From Pseudomonas palleroniana (GTDB taxonomy: Bacteria; Pseudomonadota; Gammaproteobacteria; Pseudomonadales; Pseudomonadaceae), in the NCBI RefSeq assembly GCF_003031675.1, contig NZ_PYWX01000068.1, positions 62,001-126,000 of the forward strand: a DNA stretch of 64,000 bases. Reading direction: 5' to 3'. The notes beneath the pieces were generated by a model. It was not told the DNA's origin. It searched no databases and saw only the letters and a list, made by a program, of their open reading frames with translations. The position numbers were made by a program, and so were the translations under genes. Shown here in pieces: positions 15,814-23,629 of this stretch; positions within the stretch are counted from its first letter, which is position 1, and each line of letters opens with the position of its first letter.

Positions 15814-15829
15814 TTCTGAAAAATCAGAA
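15814..15829. promoter_or_regulatory. Short palindrome upstream of the DUF1883-alkB cluster
   Basis: TTCTGA and TCAGAA are perfect inverted arms around AAAA. It lies 22 bases before the DUF1883 start codon. It could be an operator or part of the leader; no match to a known Ada box is seen. Confidence 0.25.
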
Positions 15830-16004
15830 TGATACGTAGGTTAAGATAGAGTTTATCAGCCCCAGCGCGTTTATTATCGGGCCGTCGTCGACGACTTCGA
15901 CAATTTAAAACAGTTATTTACCGAGTTTTTAGGGATAAATCCTACTTTGGTGGGAGAAAATTCCTATATCCGCTGTCAGTAGGGTCTTTATCGGAGGTTT
16001 AAGT

Positions 16005-16355
16005 ATGAAATGGAGTGTGTTGGTTTTGGCCCTGGCGCTGGGTGGGTGTGCTTCGGTTGCGGATATCAAGCAGACCCCGCCCACCTTGGTCGTCATCTCA
16101 GGGAAAAAACCACCGGAATATGCTGCCTGTGTCGTGCGTAAACTCGCAGCCACCCGCCGGCCGCCGCAGATTGAACCGCACAAGGATGGCGTGCAGGTCA
16201 TTGTGCCGCAGAAATTCTCCTCGGATCCTTCGGCGATCTTCGAGATTGAAGAGCGTTCCAGCGGCAGCAGCATCAAGCTTTATGAAAGCATGTCCAATGT
16301 GCCGATCCGCCCGGGCGATATCAAGAAAGCCGGGGAGGATTGCATTTCCGGCTGA
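16005..16355 (+). CDS. Small lipoprotein, unknown function
   Basis: A 116-residue protein with a lipoprotein signal (MKWSVLVLALALGGC, lipobox LGGC). A GGAGG ribosome binding site lies upstream of the ATG. The mature part is soluble and contains two more cysteines (AACVVRK and EDCISG), a possible disulfide. It resembles small periplasmic lipoproteins of Pseudomonas of unknown role. A strong terminator follows at 16391-16428. Confidence 0.75.
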   Translation: MKWSVLVLALALGGCASVADIKQTPPTLVVISGKKPPEYAACVVRKLAATRRPPQIEPHKDGVQVIVPQKFSSDPSAIFEIEERSSGSSIKLYESMSNVPIRPGDIKKAGEDCISG

Positions 16356-16390
16356 GCCGCCGCTTGCTCAAACACTTGAACCCGATAAAG

Positions 16391-16428
16391 AAGCCTGGTG
16401 CTGCTGTTGCTGCACCAGGCTTTTTTTT
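16391..16428 (+). terminator. Rho-independent terminator
   Basis: AAGCCTGGTGC and GCACCAGGCTT form an 11-bp perfect stem around a ten-base loop, followed by a run of T residues. It ends the lipoprotein transcript from 16005. Confidence 0.85.
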
Positions 16429-16536
16429 GCAGATGAATAAATTTTCATATTACTGCGCACATACGTCCTATCGACGATTGCGGTCGCTTCTTACGCTTGC
16501 TGGCGCTGAACCTCCTAAATCGTCAAGGGCATCTTT

Positions 16537-17427
16537 ATGACTCCTTCATTCAAGCAACTTCTTCTGCCGGTCGTCCTCGGGATGGCGGTATCCCTTTCCG
16601 CTCAGGCTTCCACTGGCCCTGCGGTCGGAGCCCAGTACGACACCAGCCATGTCTATGTAGCGCCGGGCGATGTGGATCGTTTTGTGAAAAGCTTTGTGGC
16701 CACCTTCGGCGGCCAAAGCACCCCCCAGGTCGTGGTAAACGTGCTGCCCGTCCCCAGCAGTACGACTTCGCAGCTGGTGCAGACACCCGTCGGCACCGTG
16801 TCGCTGTTTGGTTTCACCACGCCGGTTCCTTACCCCTTTGGCGCCGAGCGTAACGGCTATCTCGTCAAGGATATGGATGTCGCTCTCGCCGAAGCAAAGC
16901 AACACGGCGCGGACGTGATCGTGCACGACTTCCCCGATCCGATCGGTCGAGACGCCGTGGTGCAATGGCCCGGTGGCGTGACGATGCAGCTTTACTGGCA
17001 TAGCAAGGCGCCCAATTACGTTGCGTTCCAGAGCATTCCTGAAAACCGGGTATATCTCTCTGAGCAGCGCGCCGATGCCTTTATCAAAAGTTTCACGGGT
17101 TTCTCTCACGGCAAAGTCGTGGCGGATGAAAAACATCTCGACGGTGCGGTTGTCGGGGAGCCCGGCAAGACGATCCGCCGCGTAAAGCTTGAATCCGATT
17201 TCGGCAAGATGGTGATGTTCGTCACCGACGGGCACCTGCCTTACCCGTACGGCCGTGAAACGACCGGTTATGAGGTGAAGGATCTTGCGGCCACGCTCGC
17301 GAAGGCCAAGGACTCCGGTGCCCAACTGTTGATAGAACCCAAGGCGGAGCCTGATCGCCAATCCGCCGTGGTGGAATTCCCCGGTGGTTACGTTGCTGAA
17401 ATACACCAGTCGCTCGCGAAGAAGTAA
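16537..17427 (+). CDS. Secreted two-domain glyoxalase-fold (VOC-like) protein
   Basis: A 296-residue protein with a Sec signal peptide (cleavage after LSAQA). The mature protein has two related halves: DTSHVYVAPGDVDRFVKSF... PYPFGAERNGYLVKD and, from about residue 165, a second copy with RVYLSEQRADAFIKSF... PYPYGRETTGYEVKD. This is a tandem VOC/glyoxalase-like arrangement placed in the periplasm. Enzymatic activity is unknown. It is followed after three bases by an outer-membrane porin gene, so the two form an operon. Confidence 0.7.
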   Translation: MTPSFKQLLLPVVLGMAVSLSAQASTGPAVGAQYDTSHVYVAPGDVDRFVKSFVATFGGQSTPQVVVNVLPVPSSTTSQLVQTPVGTVSLFGFTTPVPYPFGAERNGYLVKDMDVALAEAKQHGADVIVHDFPDPIGRDAVVQWPGGVTMQLYWHSKAPNYVAFQSIPENRVYLSEQRADAFIKSFTGFSHGKVVADEKHLDGAVVGEPGKTIRRVKLESDFGKMVMFVTDGHLPYPYGRETTGYEVKDLAATLAKAKDSGAQLLIEPKAEPDRQSAVVEFPGGYVAEIHQSLAKK

Positions 17428-17430
17428 CGT

Positions 17431-18837
17431 ATGAACAGCCGTCCTTCGCATAGCGTGTATGCCTGGGTTCTGGCCGTGCTGTGGCCGCTGGGGGTTTCCA
17501 GCGGCTACGGCGCCGAGCCGCCTGAACGTCCTGTGCTTAAAACCAACCGTTGGCAGGAGGACTGGTCGGTCCTTCAAAACCCTGCGTTGAGAACCGAGCC
17601 GTTAGACGGTCTCAAATACCTGTCGCTGTCGGATACGGACCCGCAGCGTTATCTATCGTTCGGCTTGACGCTGCGGGAGCGGTTTGAACTCAATGACGCC
17701 AATGGCTTTGGTATCGGTAACCGCAAGCGTGACTCGTGGTTGATTCAGCGACTGCAGGTGCATGCCGATTTGCATTTGAACGAACATTGGCGCGTGTTTA
17801 CCGAGCTGGAAGATGCCCGCGCCTTCGATAAGACAACCATCGGCGGGGCAGACCAGAACCGCCTGGATATGCGCTTGGCCTTTGTCGAGTACGTTGACAA
17901 GACGCCTGATCACACCTTCAAGGCTCGGGTGGGGCGGCAGGATTTTGCCTTTGACTTGCAGCGCTTTATTTCTTCGCGTGACGGTCCGAACGTTCGGCAG
18001 TCGTTTGATGCCGTATGGGCCGACTGGGAGACAAGCGACTGGCGCTTCATTGGCCTGGCCAGCCACCCCGTCCAGTACCTGGATGGCCGCCACTTCGATG
18101 ACAAGTCCAACGCCGATGTGGCGTTTCATATGCTCCGGGTTGAGCGCCAGCTCGACAACAAGAATGAGCTTTCGGCCTACTACGGGTTGTACGAACAACG
18201 CCAGGCAAGTTATCTCGACGCGCAAGGTGACGAGACCCGGCACCTGTTCGATGCCCGCACCGCCGGTACCGAAGGGGCGTACGACTGGGACGTGGAAGCG
18301 ATGGTTCAAACCGGTACGGTCGGTTCCAAGGACATCCGTGCCTGGGGTGGCGGTAGCCGTTTCGGCTACACCTTGCAGTCTGTGCCCTGGGCGCCACGGC
18401 TCGGGCTGCAGTTCGATGCCGCTTCCGGTGACCGTCACGCCGGCGATGGCACCCTCGGCACGTTCAATCCTCTGTTCCCGAATGGCTACTACTTCTCGCT
18501 GGCCGGTTACACCGGCTACAGCAACCTTATCCACGTCAAGCCGTCTGTAACGATACGGCCGATTTCCGACCTGTCTATCCAGACCGCTGTGGGCATGCTC
18601 TGGCGACAAACGACTGAGGATGCGGTGTACACCCAACCGAATCTGCCGGTAGCCGGAACGGCGGGGCGCGGTGGGCGCTGGACGGGTTACTACGACCAAG
18701 TGCGTATGGACTATGCATTCAATCGCAACCTGTCGGGTGCAGTTGAGGCGGTTCATTACGTTGTGGGCGATACGTTGCGCAATGCGGGAGGTGACGACAG
18801 CAACTACTTGGGCGTGGAGCTCAAATTCATGTGGTAG
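17431..18837 (+). CDS. Alginate-export (AlgE-like) family outer-membrane porin
   Basis: A 468-residue protein with a signal peptide (cleavage near SGYGA) and a beta-barrel ending in the aromatic residue of LGVELKFMW, typical of outer-membrane proteins. YLSFGLTLRERFELNDA, HLNEHWRVFTELEDAR and KARVGRQDFAFDLQRFISSRD are characteristic of the alginate-export domain family, which includes porins for sugars and other solutes besides AlgE. It is not in an alginate cluster. The upstream partner is a secreted VOC-like protein, suggesting uptake or processing of a shared small molecule. Confidence 0.8.
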   Translation: MNSRPSHSVYAWVLAVLWPLGVSSGYGAEPPERPVLKTNRWQEDWSVLQNPALRTEPLDGLKYLSLSDTDPQRYLSFGLTLRERFELNDANGFGIGNRKRDSWLIQRLQVHADLHLNEHWRVFTELEDARAFDKTTIGGADQNRLDMRLAFVEYVDKTPDHTFKARVGRQDFAFDLQRFISSRDGPNVRQSFDAVWADWETSDWRFIGLASHPVQYLDGRHFDDKSNADVAFHMLRVERQLDNKNELSAYYGLYEQRQASYLDAQGDETRHLFDARTAGTEGAYDWDVEAMVQTGTVGSKDIRAWGGGSRFGYTLQSVPWAPRLGLQFDAASGDRHAGDGTLGTFNPLFPNGYYFSLAGYTGYSNLIHVKPSVTIRPISDLSIQTAVGMLWRQTTEDAVYTQPNLPVAGTAGRGGRWTGYYDQVRMDYAFNRNLSGAVEAVHYVVGDTLRNAGGDDSNYLGVELKFMW

Positions 18838-18921
18838 TCACACACTTTCCGGCGGTGTCGCACGCGGCAAGCGTGCTGATCGGGCAGGGCATCCGTTAAA
18901 CTGGCGGGCAATCAACGCAAG

Positions 18922-18967
18922 AATGCCGCTCAAGCCCTTGGGCCTGCGCGGCATTTGTCTTTTTTTG
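18922..18967 (+). terminator. Rho-independent terminator after the porin gene
   Basis: AATGCCGC (18922-18929) pairs with GCGGCATT (18948-18955), with an additional inner stem AGCCC/GGGCC, followed by TGTC and seven T residues. It ends the porin transcript and lies just ahead of the next small gene. Confidence 0.7.
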
Positions 18968-18978
18968 GAAAGCCTGTC

Positions 18979-19209
18979 ATGAAGCGTGAACACGTCAAGG
19001 CCCGCTACGCCGAGGGCCAGATTTCGGCTACCCACGTTATCCAGAATCCTGCCGACCTGGGTGAGTGGATTGTGTTCTTCAAGAAAAGCGGGGGGCGCAG
19101 TTACTTCCTGGTCGACGAACAGGATGAAGTCGAGTCATTCCCGCGACTGGATGACCTGATCGAGATATTGCGCGGTTTGGGCATCAAGTTCGCCGAAGTT
19201 CACCTGTAG
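18979..19209 (+). CDS. Small conserved hypothetical protein (76 aa)
   Basis: A 76-residue soluble protein starting MKREHVKARYAEGQ. GGAAAG precedes the ATG, and an ATG 24 bases upstream in the same frame lies within the terminator T-run and is not used. The second half (YFLVDEQDEVESFPRLDDLIEILRGLGIKFAEVHL) is of a type seen in short Pseudomonas cytosolic proteins. I cannot name a function. Confidence 0.65.
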   Translation: MKREHVKARYAEGQISATHVIQNPADLGEWIVFFKKSGGRSYFLVDEQDEVESFPRLDDLIEILRGLGIKFAEVHL

Positions 19210-19218
19210 TCGCGCCGC

Positions 19219-19500
19219 TTATTTGCACACGACCACGACGCTGCGGCTTTTGAAGTTGCCCACGTCTTTGCCCAGGGTCTTGTCGCTTTCGTTCAAGGAA
19301 GGCGTGCCTTCGGTGCCGACGATGCGGTAACCGGTGCCTGCGCAGGAGGCGTCCGCTTTCTCGTAGCAACTGGCCCAGGAGTTGGCCTCGCCCGAACAAT
19401 CGATGGTCAAGCCTTGTTCGCCGTTTTTCAGGTAGGTATCGGAGGTGGTCGTACAGCCGGCCAGCGCCAGTACCGCAATCAGTGCCAGGAATTTGTTCAT
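19219..19500 (-). CDS. Small lipoprotein, unknown function
   Basis: A 93-residue lipoprotein with signal MNKFLALIAVLALAGC (lipobox LAGC). The mature part has conserved cysteines (IDCSGEANSWASCYEKADASC and VVVCK), probably two disulfides, as in small envelope lipoproteins with a C-GxxxxW-C-A pattern found in Pseudomonas. It is convergent with the gene at 18979 and ends ten bases from it. Function unknown. Confidence 0.75.
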   Translation of the reverse strand: MNKFLALIAVLALAGCTTTSDTYLKNGEQGLTIDCSGEANSWASCYEKADASCAGTGYRIVGTEGTPSLNESDKTLGKDVGNFKSRSVVVVCK

Positions 19501-19593
19501 AGTGGGGTCGTCGTCGAGGGTGTTGGAGGAGCGCTGACACTGTCGTGGGGCGTTGGCAGCAGATTATAGCTAACTGCCACCTAGGTACAGACA

Positions 19594-19625
19594 AACACAA
19601 AAAAAGCCCCGTTGAACGGGGCTTT
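19594..19625 (-). terminator. Rho-independent terminator (minus strand)
   Basis: AAAGCCCCGTT and AACGGGGCTTT form a stem followed on the minus strand by a run of seven T residues. It ends the gene at 19645-19830 and separates it from the lipoprotein gene downstream. Confidence 0.8.
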
Positions 19626-19644
19626 GTGTGCAAGTAGGCGAGGC

Positions 19645-19830
19645 TTATTTGCCCTTCGGCTTTTTGCTCGACGCGTGACCGGCCTCATCCACAAACACTT
19701 CGGCAACCTGGATCGCTTCGCGCTCGGTCGCAAATGTACCGGCGACGCTGTCGCCATGGAAGTTGATCAGGTGCCAGCCGTCTGCTCGCTGGGTGATCAG
19801 ATAGCCGTTAACGCCTTTTGGTTCTGACAT
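19645..19830 (-). CDS. DUF2188-like small protein (61 aa)
   Basis: A 61-residue protein. The body (DGWHLINFHGDSVAGTFATEREAIQVAEVFVDEAGH) followed by a lysine-rich tail (SSKKPKGK) fits the DUF2188 type, in which a W...G..A..A..... segment precedes a basic end. Function is unknown. A clear terminator follows. Confidence 0.65.
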   Translation of the reverse strand: MSEPKGVNGYLITQRADGWHLINFHGDSVAGTFATEREAIQVAEVFVDEAGHASSKKPKGK

Positions 19831-20136
19831 CTATGTCTCTCGTATTCGGGTTCAAGGGCGCCATCATAGCGCCAAATGCTGCCGTCCAGCGCAAGTTGTT
19901 GCAGGTCAGTGCCCAGTGTCGAAAAGCGTGCTAAAAAGGTTGCAGCGCCTCGAAAAGTGGGCGCGTTGGCTGTTTTAGTGTGCTGTTGGTGAGGCTCTTC
20001 GTAGGATTAGCGGAACTTACGTCGACATTTTTTCTCTTAGATGACATCGCAACGCCAGCAGGACCCATTGTAAGGTGGCTGCGGCCTGATTAGACTGCGC
20101 CGAATTCCGTACGCATAGCCCTTTGTAAGGACTCAT
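19831..20136. other. Intergenic region upstream of galU
   Basis: About 306 bases with no convincing ORF. It contains two copies of TCGAAAAG (around 19918 and 19951), a GGCGC/GCGCC hairpin near 19858 and a candidate galU promoter at 20068-20096. Nothing else is recognisable. Confidence 0.4.
20068..20096 (+). promoter_or_regulatory. Candidate galU promoter
   Basis: TTGTAA (20068-20073), a 17-base spacer and TAGACT (20091-20096) give a moderate sigma-70 match, 4 of 6 positions in each element. Transcription would begin around 20103, leaving a leader of about 34 bases before galU. Confidence 0.35.
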
Positions 20137-20976
20137 ATGATCAAGAAATGCTTGTTCCCAGCAGCCGGTTACGGCACTCGCTTCCTGCCAGCGACCAAAG
20201 CCATGCCCAAAGAGATGCTGCCGGTGGTGAACAAGCCACTGATTCAGTACGGCGTGGAAGAAGCACTGGATGCCGGCCTGAACGAAATCTCCATCGTGAC
20301 CGGCCGTGGCAAACGCGCGCTGGAAGACCACTTCGACATCAGCTACGAGCTGGAAAACCAGATCAAGGGCACCGACAAGGAAAAATACCTGGTTGGTATC
20401 CGTAAACTGCTCGACGAGTGCTCGTTCTCCTACACCCGTCAGACCCAGATGAAAGGCTTGGGTCACGCCATCCTGACCGGTCGCCCACTGATTGGTGACG
20501 AACCTTTCGCCGTGGTACTGGCGGATGACCTGTGTGTGAACCTGGAAGGCGACGGCGTACTGACCCAGATGGTCAAGCTGTACCAGAAGTACCGTTGCAC
20601 CATCGTTGCGGTCATGGAAGTGGATCCGGATCAAACCAACAAGTACGGCGTCATCGCCGGCGACGACATCGGTGATGGTCTGATCCGCGTACGTGACATG
20701 GTTGAAAAACCAGCACCGGAAGATGCTCCGTCGAACCTGGCGATTATCGGTCGTTATATCCTGACTCCGGATATCTTCAAGTTGATCGAAGAAACCGAGC
20801 CGGGCAAGGGCGGTGAAATCCAGATCACCGATGCCCTGTTGAAGCAAGCCAAAGACGGTTGCGTCATTGCCTACAAATTCAAAGGCCAGCGTTTTGACTG
20901 CGGTGGTGCCGAGGGTTATATCGAAGCAACCAACTTCTGCTACGAGCACTTCTACAAAACCGGCAAGGCTTACTGA
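20137..20976 (+). CDS. galU: UTP-glucose-1-phosphate uridylyltransferase GalU
   Basis: A 279-residue nucleotidyltransferase making UDP-glucose for LPS core, exopolysaccharide and trehalose/glucan synthesis. PAAGYGTRFLPATKAMPKEMLPV at the N-terminus is the nucleotide-binding signature, and VEEALDAGLNEISIVTGRGK follows as in other GalU proteins. Length is normal. GTAAGG lies just upstream of the ATG. A terminator follows, so it is probably a single-gene unit. Confidence 0.97.
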   Translation: MIKKCLFPAAGYGTRFLPATKAMPKEMLPVVNKPLIQYGVEEALDAGLNEISIVTGRGKRALEDHFDISYELENQIKGTDKEKYLVGIRKLLDECSFSYTRQTQMKGLGHAILTGRPLIGDEPFAVVLADDLCVNLEGDGVLTQMVKLYQKYRCTIVAVMEVDPDQTNKYGVIAGDDIGDGLIRVRDMVEKPAPEDAPSNLAIIGRYILTPDIFKLIEETEPGKGGEIQITDALLKQAKDGCVIAYKFKGQRFDCGGAEGYIEATNFCYEHFYKTGKAY

Positions 20977-21003
20977 TTCACGCAAGCCCGCCCGTTTCAA
21001 GAG

Positions 21004-21032
21004 AAAGCCACCTTCGGGTGGCTTTTTCGTTT
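21004..21032 (+). terminator. Rho-independent terminator after galU
   Basis: AAAGCCACC and GGTGGCTTT flank a TTCG tetraloop and are followed by T-rich sequence. This is a compact, strong intrinsic terminator. Confidence 0.85.
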
Positions 21033-21081
21033 TTCAGCCCCATGTAAGTCGGTATGCTGATGTCCTGCCGAGGAGAGTGAA

Positions 21082-22440
21082 ATGGCCTACGATTTTGACC
21101 TGTATGTAATTGGCGCCGGTTCCGGTGGCGTCCGCGCAGCACGTTTTGCTGCGGGTTTTGGCGCCAAGGTGGCCGTCGCGGAAAGTCGCTACCTGGGCGG
21201 TACCTGCGTGAACGTCGGCTGTGTGCCGAAAAAGCTGTTGGTCTATGGCGCGCATTTCGCCGAAGACTTTGAGCAAGCCAGTGGTTTCGGCTGGTCGCTG
21301 GGTGAAGCGAACTTTGATTGGGCGACCTTGATCGCCAACAAGGACCGTGAAATCAACCGCCTCAATGGCATCTATCGCAACCTGCTGGTCAACAGCGGCG
21401 TGACCTTGCATGAAGGGCATGCGCGCCTGGTGGACCCGCATCAGGTGGAGATCAATGGTGAGCGTTTCACCGCCAAGCATATTCTGATCGCCACGGGCGG
21501 CTGGCCGCAGATTCCGGACATTCCCGGACGCGAACACGCCATCGGCTCCAATGAAGCCTTTTTCCTCAAGGAGCTGCCCAAGCGCGTGCTGGTGGTAGGC
21601 GGGGGCTATATCGCCGTTGAATTCGCGGGCATTTTCCATGGCCTGGGCGCGCAGACCACGCTGCTTTATCGCGGCGACCTGTTCTTGCGTGGGTTTGATG
21701 GCGCGGTGCGCAAGCACCTGCAGGAAGAACTGACCAAGCGCGGCCTGGACCTGCAATTCAATGCCGACATCGAGCGCATCGACAAGCAAGCCGATGGCAG
21801 CCTCAAGGCCACGCTGAAAGATGGTCGCGTGTTGGAAGCCGATTGCGTGTTCTACGCCACCGGCCGCCGGCCGATGCTGGACAACCTGGGGTTGGAAAAT
21901 ACCGGCGTCCGCTTGGATGAGCGGGGTTTCGTCGAGGTGGACGAGCTGTACCAGACCGCCGAGCCTTCGATCCTGGCAATCGGCGATGTGATTGGTCGCG
22001 TGCAATTGACTCCGGTTGCTTTGGCCGAAGGCATGGCGGTGGCACGTCGACTGTTCAAGCCGGAGCAGTACCGTGCGGTGGATTACGCGATGATCCCGAC
22101 CGCGGTGTTCAGCCTGCCGAATATCGGTACCGTCGGCCTGACCGAAGAAGAGGCGAAGAAGAACGGCCACAGGGTGCAGATCTTCGAAAGCCGCTTCCGG
22201 CCAATGAAATTGACGCTGACCGATTGCCAGGAGAAAACCCTGATGAAGCTGGTCGTCGACGCCGACACCGACAAAGTCCTGGGCTGTCACATGGTGGGGC
22301 CGGACGCCGGCGAGATCGTCCAGGGCCTGGCGATTGCGCTCAAGGCGGGCGCGACCAAACGGCATTTCGACGAGACCATCGGCGTGCACCCCACGGCGGC
22401 GGAAGAATTCGTCACCATGCGCACGCCTGTGGCGGATTGA
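21082..22440 (+). CDS. gor: Glutathione reductase
   Basis: A 452-residue FAD- and NADPH-dependent disulfide reductase that recycles glutathione. GAGSGGVRAARFAAG is the FAD dinucleotide motif, GGTCVNVGCVPKK carries the redox-active cysteine pair, VVGGGYIAVEFAGI the NADPH fold and HPTAAEE near the C-terminus the active-site histidine-glutamate pair. GAGGAG precedes the ATG. The stop codon abuts the stop of the convergent kfrA-like gene with no bases between. Confidence 0.95.
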   Translation: MAYDFDLYVIGAGSGGVRAARFAAGFGAKVAVAESRYLGGTCVNVGCVPKKLLVYGAHFAEDFEQASGFGWSLGEANFDWATLIANKDREINRLNGIYRNLLVNSGVTLHEGHARLVDPHQVEINGERFTAKHILIATGGWPQIPDIPGREHAIGSNEAFFLKELPKRVLVVGGGYIAVEFAGIFHGLGAQTTLLYRGDLFLRGFDGAVRKHLQEELTKRGLDLQFNADIERIDKQADGSLKATLKDGRVLEADCVFYATGRRPMLDNLGLENTGVRLDERGFVEVDELYQTAEPSILAIGDVIGRVQLTPVALAEGMAVARRLFKPEQYRAVDYAMIPTAVFSLPNIGTVGLTEEEAKKNGHRVQIFESRFRPMKLTLTDCQEKTLMKLVVDADTDKVLGCHMVGPDAGEIVQGLAIALKAGATKRHFDETIGVHPTAAEEFVTMRTPVAD

Positions 22441-23448
22441 TCAGGCGTCGGGCGTTGCTTCGGGTGCCGCCGCAAGGGTGGCCGCCAACTGCAACGCCTC
22501 GATGCTGGCCTGGGCCTTCAGCAGGTCCAGTTCCAGGGTTTTTTGCGCGTGCTGACATTCACTGAGCGCCTGCTGGCGTGACTGGCTTTCCAGCAGCGCC
22601 ACCCGCAAGCGTTCTTGCAGCAGGGTGCGTTCGCTTTCGATCAGGCTGAGCTGTTCGCTCAGCTTGAGTTGCTGGGCCTGCTCCTGGCGGTTTTGCTCCT
22701 GCTGGGCGGCCAGCTCCTTCATCGTGACCCTGTGCTCGATCAGTAGCCGTTCATTGTCGCGATGCAGTTGAGTGATTTCATCCTGGCGCACCAGGGCGCT
22801 CTGCTGGGCCTGACGCAGTTCTGCCTGGAGTTGCTGCAGTTGGCCTTCATGGCGCCGCTGTTCCTGCTCACGCTGTTCCTTGACCGCGTTGCGGTAGTGC
22901 TCAAGGGCATCCCGTGCATGCAGGTGCTTGTCTTCCAATGAGCGAATCTGCTCGTCCTTGTCGTTGAGCCTCAATTCGTAGTCGCTGCACGCCTGGCTGA
23001 GGCCCGCATTGCGGGTTTGTTCGGTCTGCAAGCTGGTGCTGGCGGTTTGCAGGGCGGCACTTTCTTCGGCGAGGGCGGCACCCTGGATATCGAATTGTTG
23101 TTGGAGCTGGCTGTGCGCTTGTTCAAGGGTTTCGAGCTGGGTGAGCAGGGCGGCTTTGTGCTGTTCGAATTGTGCCTGGGCCAGGTCGATGGGCTCCTGG
23201 GCTTTCTCTTTAAGGCGTTGCGCCAGGCGTGCGACCAGTTCGCTCAGTTCATCATCCAGAGGGGCTTGGGTAATGGCCAGGCGGGTTTCGCTTTCATCCA
23301 ACTCCTTCAAATAGCGATGAATCGTGGTTTTCGAGCCGGTATTGCCCATTTCGATGCGTACCGCATCAATGCTGGGGTTTTCGCCGCGGGCCAGGATGGC
23401 CAGGCGTGCCGTCTGCACAACTGCTTTGTTTATGCCGCCGCGAGCCAT
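22441..23448 (-). CDS. KfrA-like DNA-binding coiled-coil protein
   Basis: A 335-residue protein. Residues 1-60 (MARGGINKAVVQTARLAILA... TIHRYLKELDE) match the KfrA N-terminal DNA-binding domain first known from plasmids; the rest, about 75-320, is one long coiled coil rich in Gln, Glu and Leu. Such proteins bind operators near their own gene and can form filamentous assemblies. It is transcribed divergently from a tyrosine recombinase gene, with repeats in the shared upstream region. A chromosomal role in DNA organisation or recombinase control is possible but unproven. Confidence 0.8.
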   Translation of the reverse strand: MARGGINKAVVQTARLAILARGENPSIDAVRIEMGNTGSKTTIHRYLKELDESETRLAITQAPLDDELSELVARLAQRLKEKAQEPIDLAQAQFEQHKAALLTQLETLEQAHSQLQQQFDIQGAALAEESAALQTASTSLQTEQTRNAGLSQACSDYELRLNDKDEQIRSLEDKHLHARDALEHYRNAVKEQREQEQRRHEGQLQQLQAELRQAQQSALVRQDEITQLHRDNERLLIEHRVTMKELAAQQEQNRQEQAQQLKLSEQLSLIESERTLLQERLRVALLESQSRQQALSECQHAQKTLELDLLKAQASIEALQLAATLAAAPEATPDA

Positions 23449-23470
23449 AGGGTCTCCGTCGATTTGATAA

Positions 23471-23562
23471 TGTGGTACGTGGTATGTATTTACGTACTAT
23501 ATCACGAACAAAACGTTGTTTAAATTCACGATTCAACAGATGGGATATTGGCGTATTATCCC
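23471..23562. promoter_or_regulatory. Repeat-rich operator region between kfrA-like and recombinase genes
   Basis: TACGT (23476-23480) and ACGTA (23492-23496) form an inverted pair inside an AT-rich stretch with repeated GTGGTA. Further right, GGGATA (23542-23547) and TATCCC (23557-23562) form a second inverted pair. Both lie between the divergent start codons, where KfrA-type proteins usually autoregulate. Confidence 0.4.
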
Positions 23563-23629
23563 GTGTGAATACCGTTTTGATCCCTGAAACGCGCCGCAGC
23601 AGTACAAGCAGTCGTCAAATAGGCACCTC

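Noticed and set aside
21034..22389. 451-residue open frame on the minus strand
   Set aside because: Antisense to gor, with no family motifs and no ribosome binding site; a composition artefact.
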